Below, piece by piece: positions 34,629 through 44,130 of a stretch of 64,000 bases of DNA (position 1 is its first letter; the number at the start of each line of letters is the position of its first letter). Both the position numbers and the translations under genes were made by a program. Origin of the DNA: Rothia sp. (in: high G+C Gram-positive bacteria) (GTDB taxonomy: Bacteria > Actinomycetota > Actinomycetes > Actinomycetales > Micrococcaceae); NCBI GenBank assembly GCA_030529845.1, contig JAUMWB010000001.1, forward strand, positions 372,001-436,000, written 5' to 3'. Under the pieces are notes generated by a model. That model saw only the letters and a list, made by a program, of their open reading frames with translations, did no database searches and had not been told where the DNA came from.

Positions 34629-35669
34629 TTATTTACTGTTGCTGAATGCAATCCAACGTTCAAGCACAGCCTTAGCTTTACCTGAATCAACTGATTGGCG
34701 AGCGTCCTTGAGAGCCTCCTCGAAACGCTCCGCAAAGGGTCGGTCAGCTACAGGACGGAAGGCAGTTAAACCTGCTGCAGCGTTCAAGAGCACTGCATTG
34801 AGGATGGGCCCTGGTTTACCTCCTAGAATTTCATGGAATATACCTGCATTGTAGCGAGCGTCTCCCCCGCGCAGGTCATCCAGACTTGCCAGCTCGATGC
34901 CAAAATCAGTGGGAGTCAGTACATTGTGTTCAACTCCCCCATCAACTGTTTCCCACACCTGAGATTCGCCGGTGATGGTAATTTCGTCCAGACCATCATT
35001 GCCACGGAAAATCAGTGCATGGTCACCACGGGAGGCAAAAACGGCAGCGATTTTCTCCGCCATTTCGGCGTCAGCAACACCGATAGCAGAGGCTCGTACA
35101 CGAGCCGGGTTAGTCATGGGGCCAAGGTAGTTAAAGGCTGTTGGGACGGCGATAGAGCGGCGAGTCGGTGCCACATGACGCATTGATGGATGGAAAACCT
35201 GAGCGAAGAGGAAAGTGATACCAGCAGCTTCAACTGCACCCGCAACATCCTTAATGCTTAGGTCAAGGTTTATGCCAAGTTCTGCCAGCACGTCTGCACT
35301 TCCACTTGAGGATGAAGATGCTCTATTGCCGTGTTTAATAACTGGCACTCCGGCACCTGCAGTGACCAAGGAGGCCATAGTGGAAATATTGACGGTATTC
35401 TGCTGATCTCCCCCGGTGCCTACAATGTCCACTGCATCTCGGGTAACCTCAATGTGTTCTGCCTTGTCAAGCATGCCTTGCGCTAGAGCTGCAAGCTCTT
35501 CAGGAGTTTCACCTTTAACATGAAGTCCAACAAGGAATGCCCCGATGATAGCCTCGGGTGTAGAGCCTGACATGATATCTTGCATAGCCCACTCAATCTG
35601 AGCTGGTGCAAGATCCTGCTGGGCTACGAGCTGATTAAGAATAAGTTTCCACGTGATGGTGCCTGTCAT
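34629..35669 (-). CDS. trpD: Anthranilate phosphoribosyltransferase
   Basis: A 346-residue enzyme that joins anthranilate and PRPP in tryptophan synthesis. GTGGD (84-88), NISTMAS (94-100) and KHGNR (112-116) are the PRPP and anthranilate motifs. No other trp gene is near; a lone trpD beside ctaE is common in Micrococcales. The ATG lacks a Shine-Dalgarno; TAGAAT lies 7 bases upstream, so the mRNA is probably leaderless and cannot carry a classical trp leader peptide. Confidence 0.95.
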   Translation of the reverse strand: MTGTITWKLILNQLVAQQDLAPAQIEWAMQDIMSGSTPEAIIGAFLVGLHVKGETPEELAALAQGMLDKAEHIEVTRDAVDIVGTGGDQQNTVNISTMASLVTAGAGVPVIKHGNRASSSSSGSADVLAELGINLDLSIKDVAGAVEAAGITFLFAQVFHPSMRHVAPTRRSIAVPTAFNYLGPMTNPARVRASAIGVADAEMAEKIAAVFASRGDHALIFRGNDGLDEITITGESQVWETVDGGVEHNVLTPTDFGIELASLDDLRGGDARYNAGIFHEILGGKPGPILNAVLLNAAAGLTAFRPVADRPFAERFEEALKDARQSVDSGKAKAVLERWIAFSNSK

Positions 35670-35806
35670 GGCTCACATTCTACGGTCCTTTTGTACTCTG
35701 AGCGACCTCGTGAGATAGGCTCCGGCCCAGCTTTTACTTTCAGATGAATCGGAATGTGGGTTACGTAAGTTTTACATACAACGTGTCGCCAAGCTCCTGC
35801 TAAAAA

Positions 35807-35821
35807 CCCCTAGATTAGGGG
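35807..35821. promoter_or_regulatory. 15-bp palindrome upstream of ctaE
   Basis: CCCCTA-gat-TAGGGG lies about 50 bases upstream of the putative ctaE -35, in the 237-base gap shared with trpD. It may be an operator. Confidence 0.4.
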
Positions 35822-35870
35822 GTAGATATGCAGGATTTACAACACACCTCCTAGCAAACCCCCTTACCTA

Positions 35871-35900
35871 TTGGTTCACGGGCAGTTTTACAGACATAAT
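35871..35900 (+). promoter_or_regulatory. Promoter of the ctaE-qcrCAB operon
   Basis: The -35 ttggtt (35871-35876) and -10 cataat (35895-35900) are 18 bases apart. The GTG start of ctaE follows 6 bases after the -10. Confidence 0.55.
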
Positions 35901-35906
35901 GTCTAT

Positions 35907-36545
35907 GTGACAACTGCAACCCATACCCCAAGTAAGTCGGCGCATGCCGCTCTGAATCGACCCAATCAGGTGTCTGTTGGCACCGTTGTGTGGCTCGCCT
36001 CAGAGCTCATGTTCTTCGCCGGCCTGTTCGCAATGTACTTCACCCTGCGTGCTTCTCGCCCCGATATCTGGGCTGAGAACACCCCGCTGCTTGAAGTCCC
36101 GCTCGCTCTCGCCAACACCATCGTGCTGGTGCTGAGCTCTGTTACCTGCCAGTTCGGTGTTTTCAAAGCTGAACAGCTCAAGCCCCGCCGCACCGGTTCC
36201 CTCTTCAATGTCCGTGAATGGGGCATGGTTGAGTGGTTCCTGCTCACCTTCATCATGGGTGCGTTCTTCGTTTCTGTCCAGGCTTACGAATACGCAAACC
36301 TTGTAGCTGAAGGTATGACTATCGCGTCAAGTGCTTACGGCTCAGCTTTCTACATCACCACCGGTTTCCACGCACTCCACGTAACCGGCGGCCTGATCGC
36401 CTTCCTGCTGATCATCGGCCGTGCTTATGTTGCTAAGCGTTTCGGTCACTACGAAGCAACCTCAGCAATTGTTGTTTCTTACTACTGGCACTTCGTAGAC
36501 GTCGTCTGGATCGCCCTGTTCCTTATCGTCTACTTCCTCAAGTAA
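35907..36545 (+). CDS. ctaE: Cytochrome c oxidase subunit III
   Basis: A 212-residue membrane protein of the aa3 oxidase with five helices (the actinobacterial five-helix form). Conserved motifs are [32 protein letters not shown] and [17 protein letters not shown] 35907 ([10 protein letters not shown]) is chosen: it lies 6 bases after a CATAAT -10 box, while the frame extends upstream to a TTG that lies within the -35. It heads the ctaE-qcrC-qcrA-qcrB operon, standard in Actinomycetota. Confidence 0.95.
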   Translation: MTTATHTPSKSAHAALNRPNQVSVGTVVWLASELMFFAGLFAMYFTLRASRPDIWAENTPLLEVPLALANTIVLVLSSVTCQFGVFKAEQLKPRRTGSLFNVREWGMVEWFLLTFIMGAFFVSVQAYEYANLVAEGMTIASSAYGSAFYITTGFHALHVTGGLIAFLLIIGRAYVAKRFGHYEATSAIVVSYYWHFVDVVWIALFLIVYFLK

Positions 36546-36597
36546 CCGGTAACCGCTAAAAGTAAACCAACTAGCACACACACAAAGGAACAACGAC

Positions 36598-37392
36598 GTG
36601 AAGGCACTTTCTCAAAAGCGACGTCATCCGCTCGCAGCTCTCGTGTTGCTTGCCCTTGCCCTCCTTCTATCTGGTGGCCTCTACGCAGTTGCCACGGCTA
36701 CTAACGAGGCTCAAGCCGCTACAAGCACCACCTACACTGCAGAAGACATCTCAGAAGGTCAGAAACTTTTCCTGGCCAACTGCGCTACCTGCCACGGCAC
36801 TAACGCAGAAGGCTCAGTAGACGGACCGGCACTCATTGGTGTTGGTGCAGCTGCTGTTGACTTCCAGGTAGGCACCGGACGCATGCCCATGCAGATGCAG
36901 GGCGTTCAGGCTCAGCTGAAGCCCGGACAGTTCAACGAAGAGCAGACTATGCAGCTCTCAGCTTACGTTGCATCGCTCGGTGCAGGCCCCACCATCCCCG
37001 AAGATGAGTACCTTGATGTTTCCAAGGGCGATGCAGCCAATGGTGCAAAGGTATTCCTGGCCAACTGCGCTATGTGCCATAACGCCGCAGGCGTAGGTGG
37101 TGCTCTTACCCGCGGTAAGTTTGCTCCTACCCTGATGGGTGTTTCAGAAAAGCACATCTACGAGGCTATGGAAACTGGCCCCCAAAACATGCCCGTCTTT
37201 AACGACGCAAACATCACCCCCGAAGAAAAGCGCGATGTTATTACCTACCTGAAGTCACAGGAAGTAAACGCATCGGTTGGTGGTTTCAAGCTTGGCTCAC
37301 TCGGCCCCGTGTCTGAAGGTCTTCTGATCTGGACTCTCGGCCTGGTCATCGTCATTGCTTTCACCCTCTGGCTGACTTCACGAGCTGCATAA
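36598..37392 (+). CDS. qcrC: Cytochrome bc1 complex diheme cytochrome c subunit
   Basis: A 264-residue protein with an N-terminal signal anchor (about 12-33), two cytochrome c domains with heme motifs CATCH (62-66) and CAMCH (157-161), and a C-terminal membrane helix (about 240-258). The diheme subunit hands electrons directly from the bc1 complex to the aa3 oxidase, so no soluble cytochrome c is needed. The GTG start follows aaagga. Confidence 0.95.
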   Translation: MKALSQKRRHPLAALVLLALALLLSGGLYAVATATNEAQAATSTTYTAEDISEGQKLFLANCATCHGTNAEGSVDGPALIGVGAAAVDFQVGTGRMPMQMQGVQAQLKPGQFNEEQTMQLSAYVASLGAGPTIPEDEYLDVSKGDAANGAKVFLANCAMCHNAAGVGGALTRGKFAPTLMGVSEKHIYEAMETGPQNMPVFNDANITPEEKRDVITYLKSQEVNASVGGFKLGSLGPVSEGLLIWTLGLVIVIAFTLWLTSRAA

Positions 37393-37441
37393 GCTCACGC
37401 ACACACATAAATTTCGTACCAAGGAAGATTTGAGGCAACAC

Positions 37442-38533
37442 ATGGGAAACCATAGTGACGGCGCACATGAAAAGGCTGCCGTAGTTACCTCTGAGGCAGC
37501 AAGCCAGGAGAAGTTCGCTAACCCCGGACTTCCCCCGCATGCTCCCCGACTCACCGACGTCGATTCCAAAAAAGCTAAGGGTGCCGAGCGACAGGTAGTT
37601 CTACTATTCGTCATCTCCATGCTGGGCTCCCTGCTTTTCTGGGTCGGCTACTTCGGTGTAGAGGTAACCGGCAACTTCTACGATGTCATGAACCCCGAAG
37701 CAAACAACATGCTTCGTCTGCAGAACCTTCTGCTGGGTCTCGGCATCGCTTTTGCCATGTTCGGTATCGGTATCGGTATCGTCCACTGGGCACGCTCACT
37801 TATGCCCGACCACGAAATGGTCGAAGAGCGTCACGCGGTTACTTCAGAAGAAGACCGTGCAGAGGCTCAGGAAATCGTTGAAACCATCATCGAAGAATCA
37901 GGCATCAAGCGTCGCCCGCTTCTTCGTAACACCCTCATCGGTTCCGTTATCCTCGCTCCCCTCACCTTCGTCACCCTGTTCCGTGACCTGGGCCCCGCAG
38001 ACCCCTCTGTACTCAAGTACACCCTGTGGGACGAAGGCGTCCGCCTCGTGCGTGACCCCTCCGGCACCCCCATCAAGGCTGCTGATGTTACCCTCGGCTC
38101 TGCTTACCACGTCCTTCCCGAAACCCTCTCAAGCCTGACTCACGAAAATGGCTACCTCGAGGAAAAGGCAAAGGCCGTTGTACTGCTTATGCGTCTGGAT
38201 CCCGCTGACATCAAGAAGGTCACCCCCGGTCGCGAAAACTGGAACGTTGACGGCATCTACGCCTACTCCAAGGTTTGTACCCACGTAGGCTGCCCCATCG
38301 CTCTGTACGAGCAGCGCACCCACCACCTGCTCTGCCCCTGCCACCAGTCAACCTTTGACGCAGCAGAAGAGTGCAAGGTTATCTTCGGTCCCGCAGGCCA
38401 CGCCCTGCCCCAGCTGCCCATCGCGGTAGACTCCGAAGGCTACCTGGTCGCCCAGAGTGACTTCCACGAACCCGTCGGCCCCGGCTACTGGGAGCGTGCA
38501 AAGCACATCAAGGAAATGGCAGGTGAAGCATAA
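37442..38533 (+). CDS. qcrA: Cytochrome bc1 complex Rieske iron-sulfur subunit
   Basis: A 363-residue protein with three N-terminal membrane helices, the actinobacterial form, and a C-terminal Rieske domain. The 2Fe-2S ligands are in CTHVGCP and LCPCHQSTFD. TTG 37430 extends the frame by four residues, but ATG 37442 has gagg 6 bases upstream and is preferred. Its stop overlaps the qcrB start as TAATG. Confidence 0.94.
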   Translation: MGNHSDGAHEKAAVVTSEAASQEKFANPGLPPHAPRLTDVDSKKAKGAERQVVLLFVISMLGSLLFWVGYFGVEVTGNFYDVMNPEANNMLRLQNLLLGLGIAFAMFGIGIGIVHWARSLMPDHEMVEERHAVTSEEDRAEAQEIVETIIEESGIKRRPLLRNTLIGSVILAPLTFVTLFRDLGPADPSVLKYTLWDEGVRLVRDPSGTPIKAADVTLGSAYHVLPETLSSLTHENGYLEEKAKAVVLLMRLDPADIKKVTPGRENWNVDGIYAYSKVCTHVGCPIALYEQRTHHLLCPCHQSTFDAAEECKVIFGPAGHALPQLPIAVDSEGYLVAQSDFHEPVGPGYWERAKHIKEMAGEA

Positions 38534-40197
38534 TGTCGACTTCAATGCAGTCTGATTACAAGGCAAAGACCTCAACCGGTCGTATTGCCCACTACGTCGA
38601 TCAGCGGGTTGGTGCCTCCGGCATCATTAAGGAATTCGGTCGTAAAATCTTCCCAGACCACTGGACTTTCATGTTCGGTGAGGTTGCGCTCTACAGCCTG
38701 GTTATCCTGATCATCTCAGGTACCTTCCTGACCTTCTTCTTCAACCCCACCATGGTGTCGGTAACCTACGACGGTTCCTACGTACCCATGAAGGGCACCC
38801 ACATGTCTGCCGCTTACGCATCTACCCTGGATATCTCCTTTGATGTTCGCGGTGGTCTGCTGATGCGTCAGATTCACCACTGGGCAGCCCTCATGTTCAT
38901 GATGGCCATGACCGTGCACATGCTGCGCGTCTTCTTCACCGGTGCTTTCCGCCGCCCTCGTGAACTGAACTGGGTTGTTGGCTGCACCCTGCTCATCGTC
39001 GGTATCTTGGCTGGCTTTACCGGCTACTCACTCCCCGATGACGTGCTCTCGGGTAACGGTCTTCGCATTATTGACGGTATTTTCAAGTCAATCCCGCTGG
39101 TCGGTACCTACATCTCGCTCTTCTTCTTCGGTGGCGAGTTCCCCGGTACCGCCGTGATTGGTCGTCTCTACACCCTGCACATCATGATTATCCCCGCGCT
39201 GCTTCTGCTGCTCGTGGCTATCCACATGTTCATGGTTGTACTGCACAAGCACACCCAGTACCCCGGCCCCGGCCGCACCGAGAACAATGTAGTCGGTTTC
39301 CCCGTAGGCCCGGTATACGCAGCCAAGGCGGGCGGTTTCTTCTTCATCGTGTTCGGTATCATCGCCTTCCTTGGCGCCACCTTCACCATCAACGCGATTT
39401 GGAACTACGGCCCCTACGATCCCTCACCCGTTCAGGCAGGTACCCAGCCCGACTGGTACGTAGGCTTCGGTGACGGCGCCCTGCGTCTGTGGCCCGGTGT
39501 CTGGCCCTGGCCCTGGGAATTTGAATTCCTTGGTGGCACCTGGGTTCTGAGCGTCCTTCTCCCCTTCGCTCTCATGGCTGGTTCAGTCATGATGGCCATG
39601 GTCTTCTGGCCCTGGATTGAGCAGTGGGTCACCAAGGACAACCGCGTCCACAACCTGCTGGACCGTCCTCGCAACGCCCCCTTCCGAACCGGTGTGGGCG
39701 TAGCAGGCATCATCGGCTACGCAGCCCTGATGATCGCAGCAAGCTCCGACTTGATTGCAACTCACTTCCACGTATCGCTGAATGACGTTGCCTACTGGCT
39801 CCGTTTTGCCTTCGTCTTCGGTCCTCTGATTGGCTTCCTCATCACTCAGCGCATCTGCCTGGCTCTCCAGCGCAAGGATCGTGAGCTCGTCCTGCACGGT
39901 ATCGAAACCGGTAAGGTCGTCCAGCTCCCCCACGGTGAGTTCATCGAGGTCCATAAGCCCATCGACGAATACCGCCGCTACGAACTGGTTTCCTTCGAGT
40001 CCCCTGAGCCCATCCCGGCTCAGCCCAACAAGAAGGGCAAGATTAGCCTGGTCGAGAAGACCCGCGCAGGTCTTTCTAAGATCTGGTTCGAAGACCGCGT
40101 AGTTGCTGTAACTCCCGCAGAGCTCGAAGCAGCACACCATGAGCACCACGGTGCACATGAGGTTGACGGTCACAAGACCGAATCAATCGAAAAATAA
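38533..40197 (+). CDS. qcrB: Cytochrome bc1 complex cytochrome b subunit
   Basis: A 554-residue membrane protein carrying the two b hemes and the quinol sites. Heme ligands lie in IHHWAALMFMMAMTVHMLRV and the AIHMFMVVLHKH helix. The C-terminal extension of about 100 residues, rich in charged residues and ending in His-rich sequence (AAHHEHHGAHEVDGH), is typical of actinobacteria. Its start is coupled to qcrA by a one-base overlap. A strong terminator follows. Confidence 0.96.
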   Translation: MSTSMQSDYKAKTSTGRIAHYVDQRVGASGIIKEFGRKIFPDHWTFMFGEVALYSLVILIISGTFLTFFFNPTMVSVTYDGSYVPMKGTHMSAAYASTLDISFDVRGGLLMRQIHHWAALMFMMAMTVHMLRVFFTGAFRRPRELNWVVGCTLLIVGILAGFTGYSLPDDVLSGNGLRIIDGIFKSIPLVGTYISLFFFGGEFPGTAVIGRLYTLHIMIIPALLLLLVAIHMFMVVLHKHTQYPGPGRTENNVVGFPVGPVYAAKAGGFFFIVFGIIAFLGATFTINAIWNYGPYDPSPVQAGTQPDWYVGFGDGALRLWPGVWPWPWEFEFLGGTWVLSVLLPFALMAGSVMMAMVFWPWIEQWVTKDNRVHNLLDRPRNAPFRTGVGVAGIIGYAALMIAASSDLIATHFHVSLNDVAYWLRFAFVFGPLIGFLITQRICLALQRKDRELVLHGIETGKVVQLPHGEFIEVHKPIDEYRRYELVSFESPEPIPAQPNKKGKISLVEKTRAGLSKIWFEDRVVAVTPAELEAAHHEHHGAHEVDGHKTESIEK

Positions 40198-40216
40198 CAT
40201 ACGGTTGTAGTAACAG

Positions 40217-40256
40217 TGTGGGGCACTCCCTTGAGGGAGTGCCCCACATGTTTTTT
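40217..40256 (+). terminator. Terminator of the ctaE-qcrCAB operon
   Basis: A 15-bp stem (40217-40231 with 40234-40248), then tg and six T. Confidence 0.85.
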
Positions 40257-40841
40257 AAGATGTTGTTGCTGTTCTCCCTATCTGTAAATTCTCCAAGCTC
40301 CATCAGCTGGAGCTAGTGCTAGGGAACACCAAGTGCTCTCTAAAGGACGAGGTAGCTATCAGGTCAAGATGAGTTCTCTTCTGTGTACTGGCCTCCGGCA
40401 CATGCCTGCTACTGGCATGATACTTCCGCTGACTGTTCAATAAGAGCAACTGGGTTGGTTAGAGCCCCCTCCCCTGTATCTCCAACCGCCTAGATCTTCG
40501 AGCGATACCCCATATTGCATCGAGGCCAAAAGCCGCGCAGTTCTTCAGCCAGATTGATTTATGTTAAGTAATTGCTTCTTCCAGGAGAGCACAGCACGGG
40601 TCAGCGGAGGCCCTTTGAGTTATCACCCGTGATAGATAAATACTTCTTTGGCAGTCCCAGATATGGTCTATGGCAAGGTGCCGAGCTACCAGATGAGGGA
40701 GCCAAACTCCCATATTGTTTGGGATTGAAAGCACCTTAGAAAAAGTTTTTTGCGCTTGGGCGTGTTGCTCCCCTAGTGCGGATTGGGGTGGGCAGACTGG
40801 CGCCTGTGCCGTCCTGTGCCGTCCTGTGCCAATAGGGGTAC
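40257..40841. other. 585-base region without a recognisable gene
   Basis: No credible coding frame, RNA gene or mobile element is seen. The base composition is less GC-rich than the flanking genes, and short frames have no start signal. A 17-codon-plus frame ending near 40738 (IDKYFFGSPRYGLWQGAEL) does not match a family I know. The region may hold decayed sequence. A short tandem repeat lies at its right end. Confidence 0.5.
40804..40830. repeat. 10-bp tandem repeat, 2.7 copies
   Basis: Units ctgtgccgtc, ctgtgccgtc and ctgtgcc follow one another without gaps, just before the ctaF terminator. Confidence 0.85.
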
Positions 40842-40886
40842 AGAAAAGGGTGGGGCCCCTATCCTTTTTGATAGGGGCCCCACCCT
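40842..40886 (-). terminator. Terminator of the ctaCDF operon
   Basis: A perfect 17-bp stem (40847-40863 with 40870-40886). Read leftward it is followed by ttttc. Confidence 0.85.
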
Positions 40887-40904
40887 AGAAGCCGCTAGTG
40901 GCTT

Positions 40905-41306
40905 TTAGTGGGCGTGATCGCCGCGGTTGTATTCGTAAACCCAACCCAGAACAGCAGCTGCTGCGAAGGGAATGGCAACCAGTACAATCCACCAGTCAAT
41001 AGCCAGACCTACAACAACGATGGTGCAAGCAACACCGATGAAGAGGGGCCACCAGGACCACGGTGAGTAGAAGCCGTAGTCACCGGCACCGTCAGCGATT
41101 TCACCTTCGAGGTTCTCGTAGGGCATGTCGGGGTGCTTCTTGTCGGTGAAGTTCAGGAAGTACCAGAGGAAGAGACACATCACTGCGGTGGCCAGAATCG
41201 CGGGGAAACCGGCCCACTCAGTGAAGTCAGTCATCAGACCGTAGACAATACCAACGGGAATCAAAAAGACACCGATGAGACCGAAAATCTTTGCAAGAAG
41301 TTTCAC
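40905..41306 (-). CDS. ctaF: Cytochrome c oxidase subunit IV, actinobacterial type
   Basis: A 133-residue protein with four membrane helices, specific to the actinobacterial aa3 oxidase. Family features are the first helix pair (KIFGLIGVFLIPVGIVYGLM, then ILATAVMCLFLWYFLNF) and the loop GAGDYGFYSPWSWWPLF. The GTG start follows aggagg. It is the last gene of ctaC-ctaD-ctaF. Confidence 0.94.
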   Translation of the reverse strand: MKLLAKIFGLIGVFLIPVGIVYGLMTDFTEWAGFPAILATAVMCLFLWYFLNFTDKKHPDMPYENLEGEIADGAGDYGFYSPWSWWPLFIGVACTIVVVGLAIDWWIVLVAIPFAAAAVLGWVYEYNRGDHAH

Positions 41307-41315
41307 TGGGGCCTC

Positions 41316-43016
41316 CTAGCGTGCAGTTGCCTGGCGGGCTGCTGCAGCAATGTCGTTGTTGGTGGACAGTTCAGGGTGGTGCAAATCAAGTGCAGGACGC
41401 TCTGAACGGATACGGGGCAGGGCGGTGAAGTTGTGGCGCGGAGGCGGGCAAGAAGTTGCCCATTCCAGGGAGCCACCGAAGCCCCAGGGGTCATCAACCT
41501 CAACACGCTTGCCGTTGCGGGCGGTGGTGTAGACGTTCCAGAACCAGGGAATCATGGAGATTGCCAGAATCATGGAGCCGATGGTTGAGAGCTGGTTCAT
41601 CCAGGTGAAGCCATCTTCAGGCATGTAGTCTGCGTAGCGGCGGGGCATACCGTCGACACCGAGCCAGTGCTGGATGAGGAAGGTCATGTGGAAGCCGATG
41701 AAAAGCAGCCAGAAGTGAATCTTGCCCAGGCGCTCGTTGAGCATCTTGCCGGTGAACTTGGGCCACCAGAAGTAGAGAGCTGCGAACATGCCGAAGACGA
41801 GAGTACCGAAGATAACGTAGTGGAAGTGAGCAACCACGAAGTAGGAATCTGACAGGTGGAAGTCCAGCGGCGGAGTTGCCAGGATAACACCGGTGATACC
41901 ACCAAAGAGGAAGGTAATCAGGAAGCCGATCACCCAGAGCATGGGGGTCTCAAAGGTGATGGAACCCTGCCACATGGTGCCAATCCAGTTGAAGAACTTC
42001 ACACCGGTAGGAATACCAATCAGCATGGTCATGAAGGAGAAGAAGGGCAGCATGACCGCGCCGGTAACGTACATGTGGTGTGCCCATACGGTCACTGACA
42101 GAGCCGCAATGGCAATGGTTGCGAAAATCAGGCCCTTGTAACCGAAAATCGGCTTACGTGAGAAGACAGGGATGATTTCCGAAACGATGCCGAAGAAGGG
42201 CAGCGCAAGAACGTAAACCTCGGGGTGGCCGAAGAACCAGAAGAGGTGCTGCCAGAGGACGGCGCCACCGTTTTCGGGGTCGAAGATGTGGCCACCAAGG
42301 CGGCGGTCCATACCCAGGGCGAACAGAGCGGACGCCAGCGGCGGGAAGATCATGATGATCAGGATCGCGGTAATCAGGGTGGTCCAGGTGAAGACCGACA
42401 TACGCCACATGGTCATGCCGGGGGCACGCATGCAGAGAATAGTGGTCAGGAAGTTGACGCCACCCATGATGGTGCCAAAGCCCTGAAGGGCAAGACCGAA
42501 GATCCAGAGGTCACCACCGACAGAGGGGCTGTAGGTAGTGCTGTTCAGGGGTGCGTAAGCGAACCAACCGAAGGAAGCTGCACCCTGTGGGGTGAGGAAG
42601 CCTGCGATGGCTACCAGTGAGCCGAACAGGAAGAACCAGAAGGCCAGGGAGTTCAGTCGGGGGAAGGCAACGTCAGGAGCACCAATCTGAAGGGGTACCA
42701 GGACGTTAGCGAAACCGGTGAACAGCGGGGTGCCAAACATGAGCAGCATCAGGGTGCCGTGCATGGTAAAGAGCTGGTTGAACTGTTCTTTGGTTTCGAG
42801 GAACTGCATACCGGGGGTGAAGAGCTCGAGGCGCATAAGCAGAGCCATGACACCGGCAAAGCAGAAGAAAATAAACGCGGCGATCAGGTACATGTACCCG
42901 ATGGTCTTGTGGTCGGTGGATGTCAGCCAGTTGACGATGATTCGTCCCTTGGACTTAGGAACCACCCGCGGGACAACGCTACCGGTTGTCTCAGCTGAAT
43001 ACTCAAGAGTAGTCAC
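41316..43016 (-). CDS. ctaD: Cytochrome c oxidase subunit I
   Basis: A 566-residue catalytic subunit with twelve helices. The CuB and heme a3 ligands lie in [25 protein letters not shown] and [11 protein letters not shown]; the heme a ligand His is in [15 protein letters not shown]. The GTG start has agaggt 4 bases upstream. It lies 10 bases after ctaC. Confidence 0.97.
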   Translation of the reverse strand: MTTLEYSAETTGSVVPRVVPKSKGRIIVNWLTSTDHKTIGYMYLIAAFIFFCFAGVMALLMRLELFTPGMQFLETKEQFNQLFTMHGTLMLLMFGTPLFTGFANVLVPLQIGAPDVAFPRLNSLAFWFFLFGSLVAIAGFLTPQGAASFGWFAYAPLNSTTYSPSVGGDLWIFGLALQGFGTIMGGVNFLTTILCMRAPGMTMWRMSVFTWTTLITAILIIMIFPPLASALFALGMDRRLGGHIFDPENGGAVLWQHLFWFFGHPEVYVLALPFFGIVSEIIPVFSRKPIFGYKGLIFATIAIAALSVTVWAHHMYVTGAVMLPFFSFMTMLIGIPTGVKFFNWIGTMWQGSITFETPMLWVIGFLITFLFGGITGVILATPPLDFHLSDSYFVVAHFHYVIFGTLVFGMFAALYFWWPKFTGKMLNERLGKIHFWLLFIGFHMTFLIQHWLGVDGMPRRYADYMPEDGFTWMNQLSTIGSMILAISMIPWFWNVYTTARNGKRVEVDDPWGFGGSLEWATSCPPPRHNFTALPRIRSERPALDLHHPELSTNNDIAAAARQATAR

Positions 43017-43026
43017 GGGTTACCTC

Positions 43027-43896
43027 TTAGTTGTTGGTGTTCATGTTGGGGTTACGGTTGTATTCGTCACCCAGACGGCCAATGTTGCCTTCATCCTTTA
43101 GGGACTGGATGTAGGCGTCGTAGTCTTCCTGGCTGACAACTTCAACGTTGAAGAGCATCTCTGAGTGGTATTCACCGCAGAGTTCAGCGCACTTACCCTG
43201 GTAACGAGCGGGCTCTGAACCGGTGGTGAAGTACATGTGATTGGTCATGCCGGGAATGGTGTCGCGCTTCTCAAGGAAGGCGGGGACCCAGAAGGAGTGG
43301 ATGACGTCACGGGACTTGAGCTGCAGGTCTACGGTTGAGTTGACCGGTAGGTAGAGGGTGGGGAGGGTGTCCTCCACTCCCACGTCACCCTGCTTGTCGA
43401 GGCGAGCCTGAACGCCTGCAAAGTAGACGTCCTCGTCGAGGTAGTTGAAGTCCCATGCCCACTGCTTACCGTAAACCTCGATGGTGACATCGGCGGTTTC
43501 AGACTTGGGAGCGGTAATTTCACGCTCGGCACGGTCTGAGAAGGTGAAGAAGCTGATGATCAGAATGATCGGGATTGCGGTGTAGAAAATTTCCAGCGGA
43601 GCATGGTAGCTCACCTGGCGGGGGTAGCCGGTTTCGTACTTGCGACGACGGTAGGCAATGATGCACCAAAGCATAAGACCCCAGGTCACAAGACCTACAG
43701 CCAACGCAGCGATCCATGTACCAATCCAAAGGTCCATGATGGTATCGGCGTTATCGGTTACACCACGCTGAGTGGGCAGCCAGCCCACTGATGCCTGTTC
43801 TGAACAACCGGTCAAGAGCAGCGCTGAAACGGCGGTGGCAGCGGCTACTGCCTTGCCCTTAAGCCCCTTGCTGCTGGTTCGATGCTGCGAACTCAC
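43027..43896 (-). CDS. ctaC: Cytochrome c oxidase subunit II
   Basis: A 289-residue lipoprotein with two membrane helices and an extracytoplasmic cupredoxin domain. The lipobox is LLTGC (Cys31). CuA ligands are His200, Cys236, Cys240, His244 and Met247 in KCAELCGEYHSEM. GTG 43896 is chosen over an upstream start at 43929 because aggaagg lies 8 bases before it. An inverted repeat lies about 55 bases upstream. Confidence 0.95.
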   Translation of the reverse strand: MSSQHRTSSKGLKGKAVAAATAVSALLLTGCSEQASVGWLPTQRGVTDNADTIMDLWIGTWIAALAVGLVTWGLMLWCIIAYRRRKYETGYPRQVSYHAPLEIFYTAIPIILIISFFTFSDRAEREITAPKSETADVTIEVYGKQWAWDFNYLDEDVYFAGVQARLDKQGDVGVEDTLPTLYLPVNSTVDLQLKSRDVIHSFWVPAFLEKRDTIPGMTNHMYFTTGSEPARYQGKCAELCGEYHSEMLFNVEVVSQEDYDAYIQSLKDEGNIGRLGDEYNRNPNMNTNN

Positions 43897-43950
43897 AGAC
43901 GGCCCTTCCTGTAGCGATGTGCGTGTCACCTGGTGCTGTGTGTGGACAGC

Positions 43951-43968
43951 ATTAACCCAGGTGTTAAT
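43951..43968 (-). promoter_or_regulatory. Inverted repeat upstream of ctaC
   Basis: ATTAAC-N6-GTTAAT is a perfect inverted repeat 55-72 bases upstream of the ctaC start. Nearby are cacctggtg (43927-43935) and tgacgtgtca (44027-44036). A possible -35 (ttgaaa on the minus strand at about 43979) places the repeat inside the promoter, so it could be a repressor site. Confidence 0.45.
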
Positions 43969-44072
43969 TCTTTCAATACGAGCTTACCCGCAAATGGGCG
44001 TTTCTGGTGACAACCTGTCAATGAACTGACGTGTCATTACATAAGTATTTCATGTTTAGGTTGGCTCCAACA

Positions 44073-44106
44073 GAAAAGTGGGGGCACGCTTCGGCGTGCC
44101 CCCACT
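44073..44106 (-). terminator. Terminator of erpA
   Basis: A perfect 13-bp stem (44077-44089 with 44094-44106) capped by a TTCG tetraloop. Read leftward it is followed by ttttc. Confidence 0.85.
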
Positions 44107-44130
44107 CATGAAGCGGACTGAGCTATTTCC

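Noticed and set aside
40569..40740. Short + strand frame of about 50 codons in the 40.3-40.8 kb gap
   Set aside because: No ribosome site, a TTG start directly after a stop codon, and no family resemblance.
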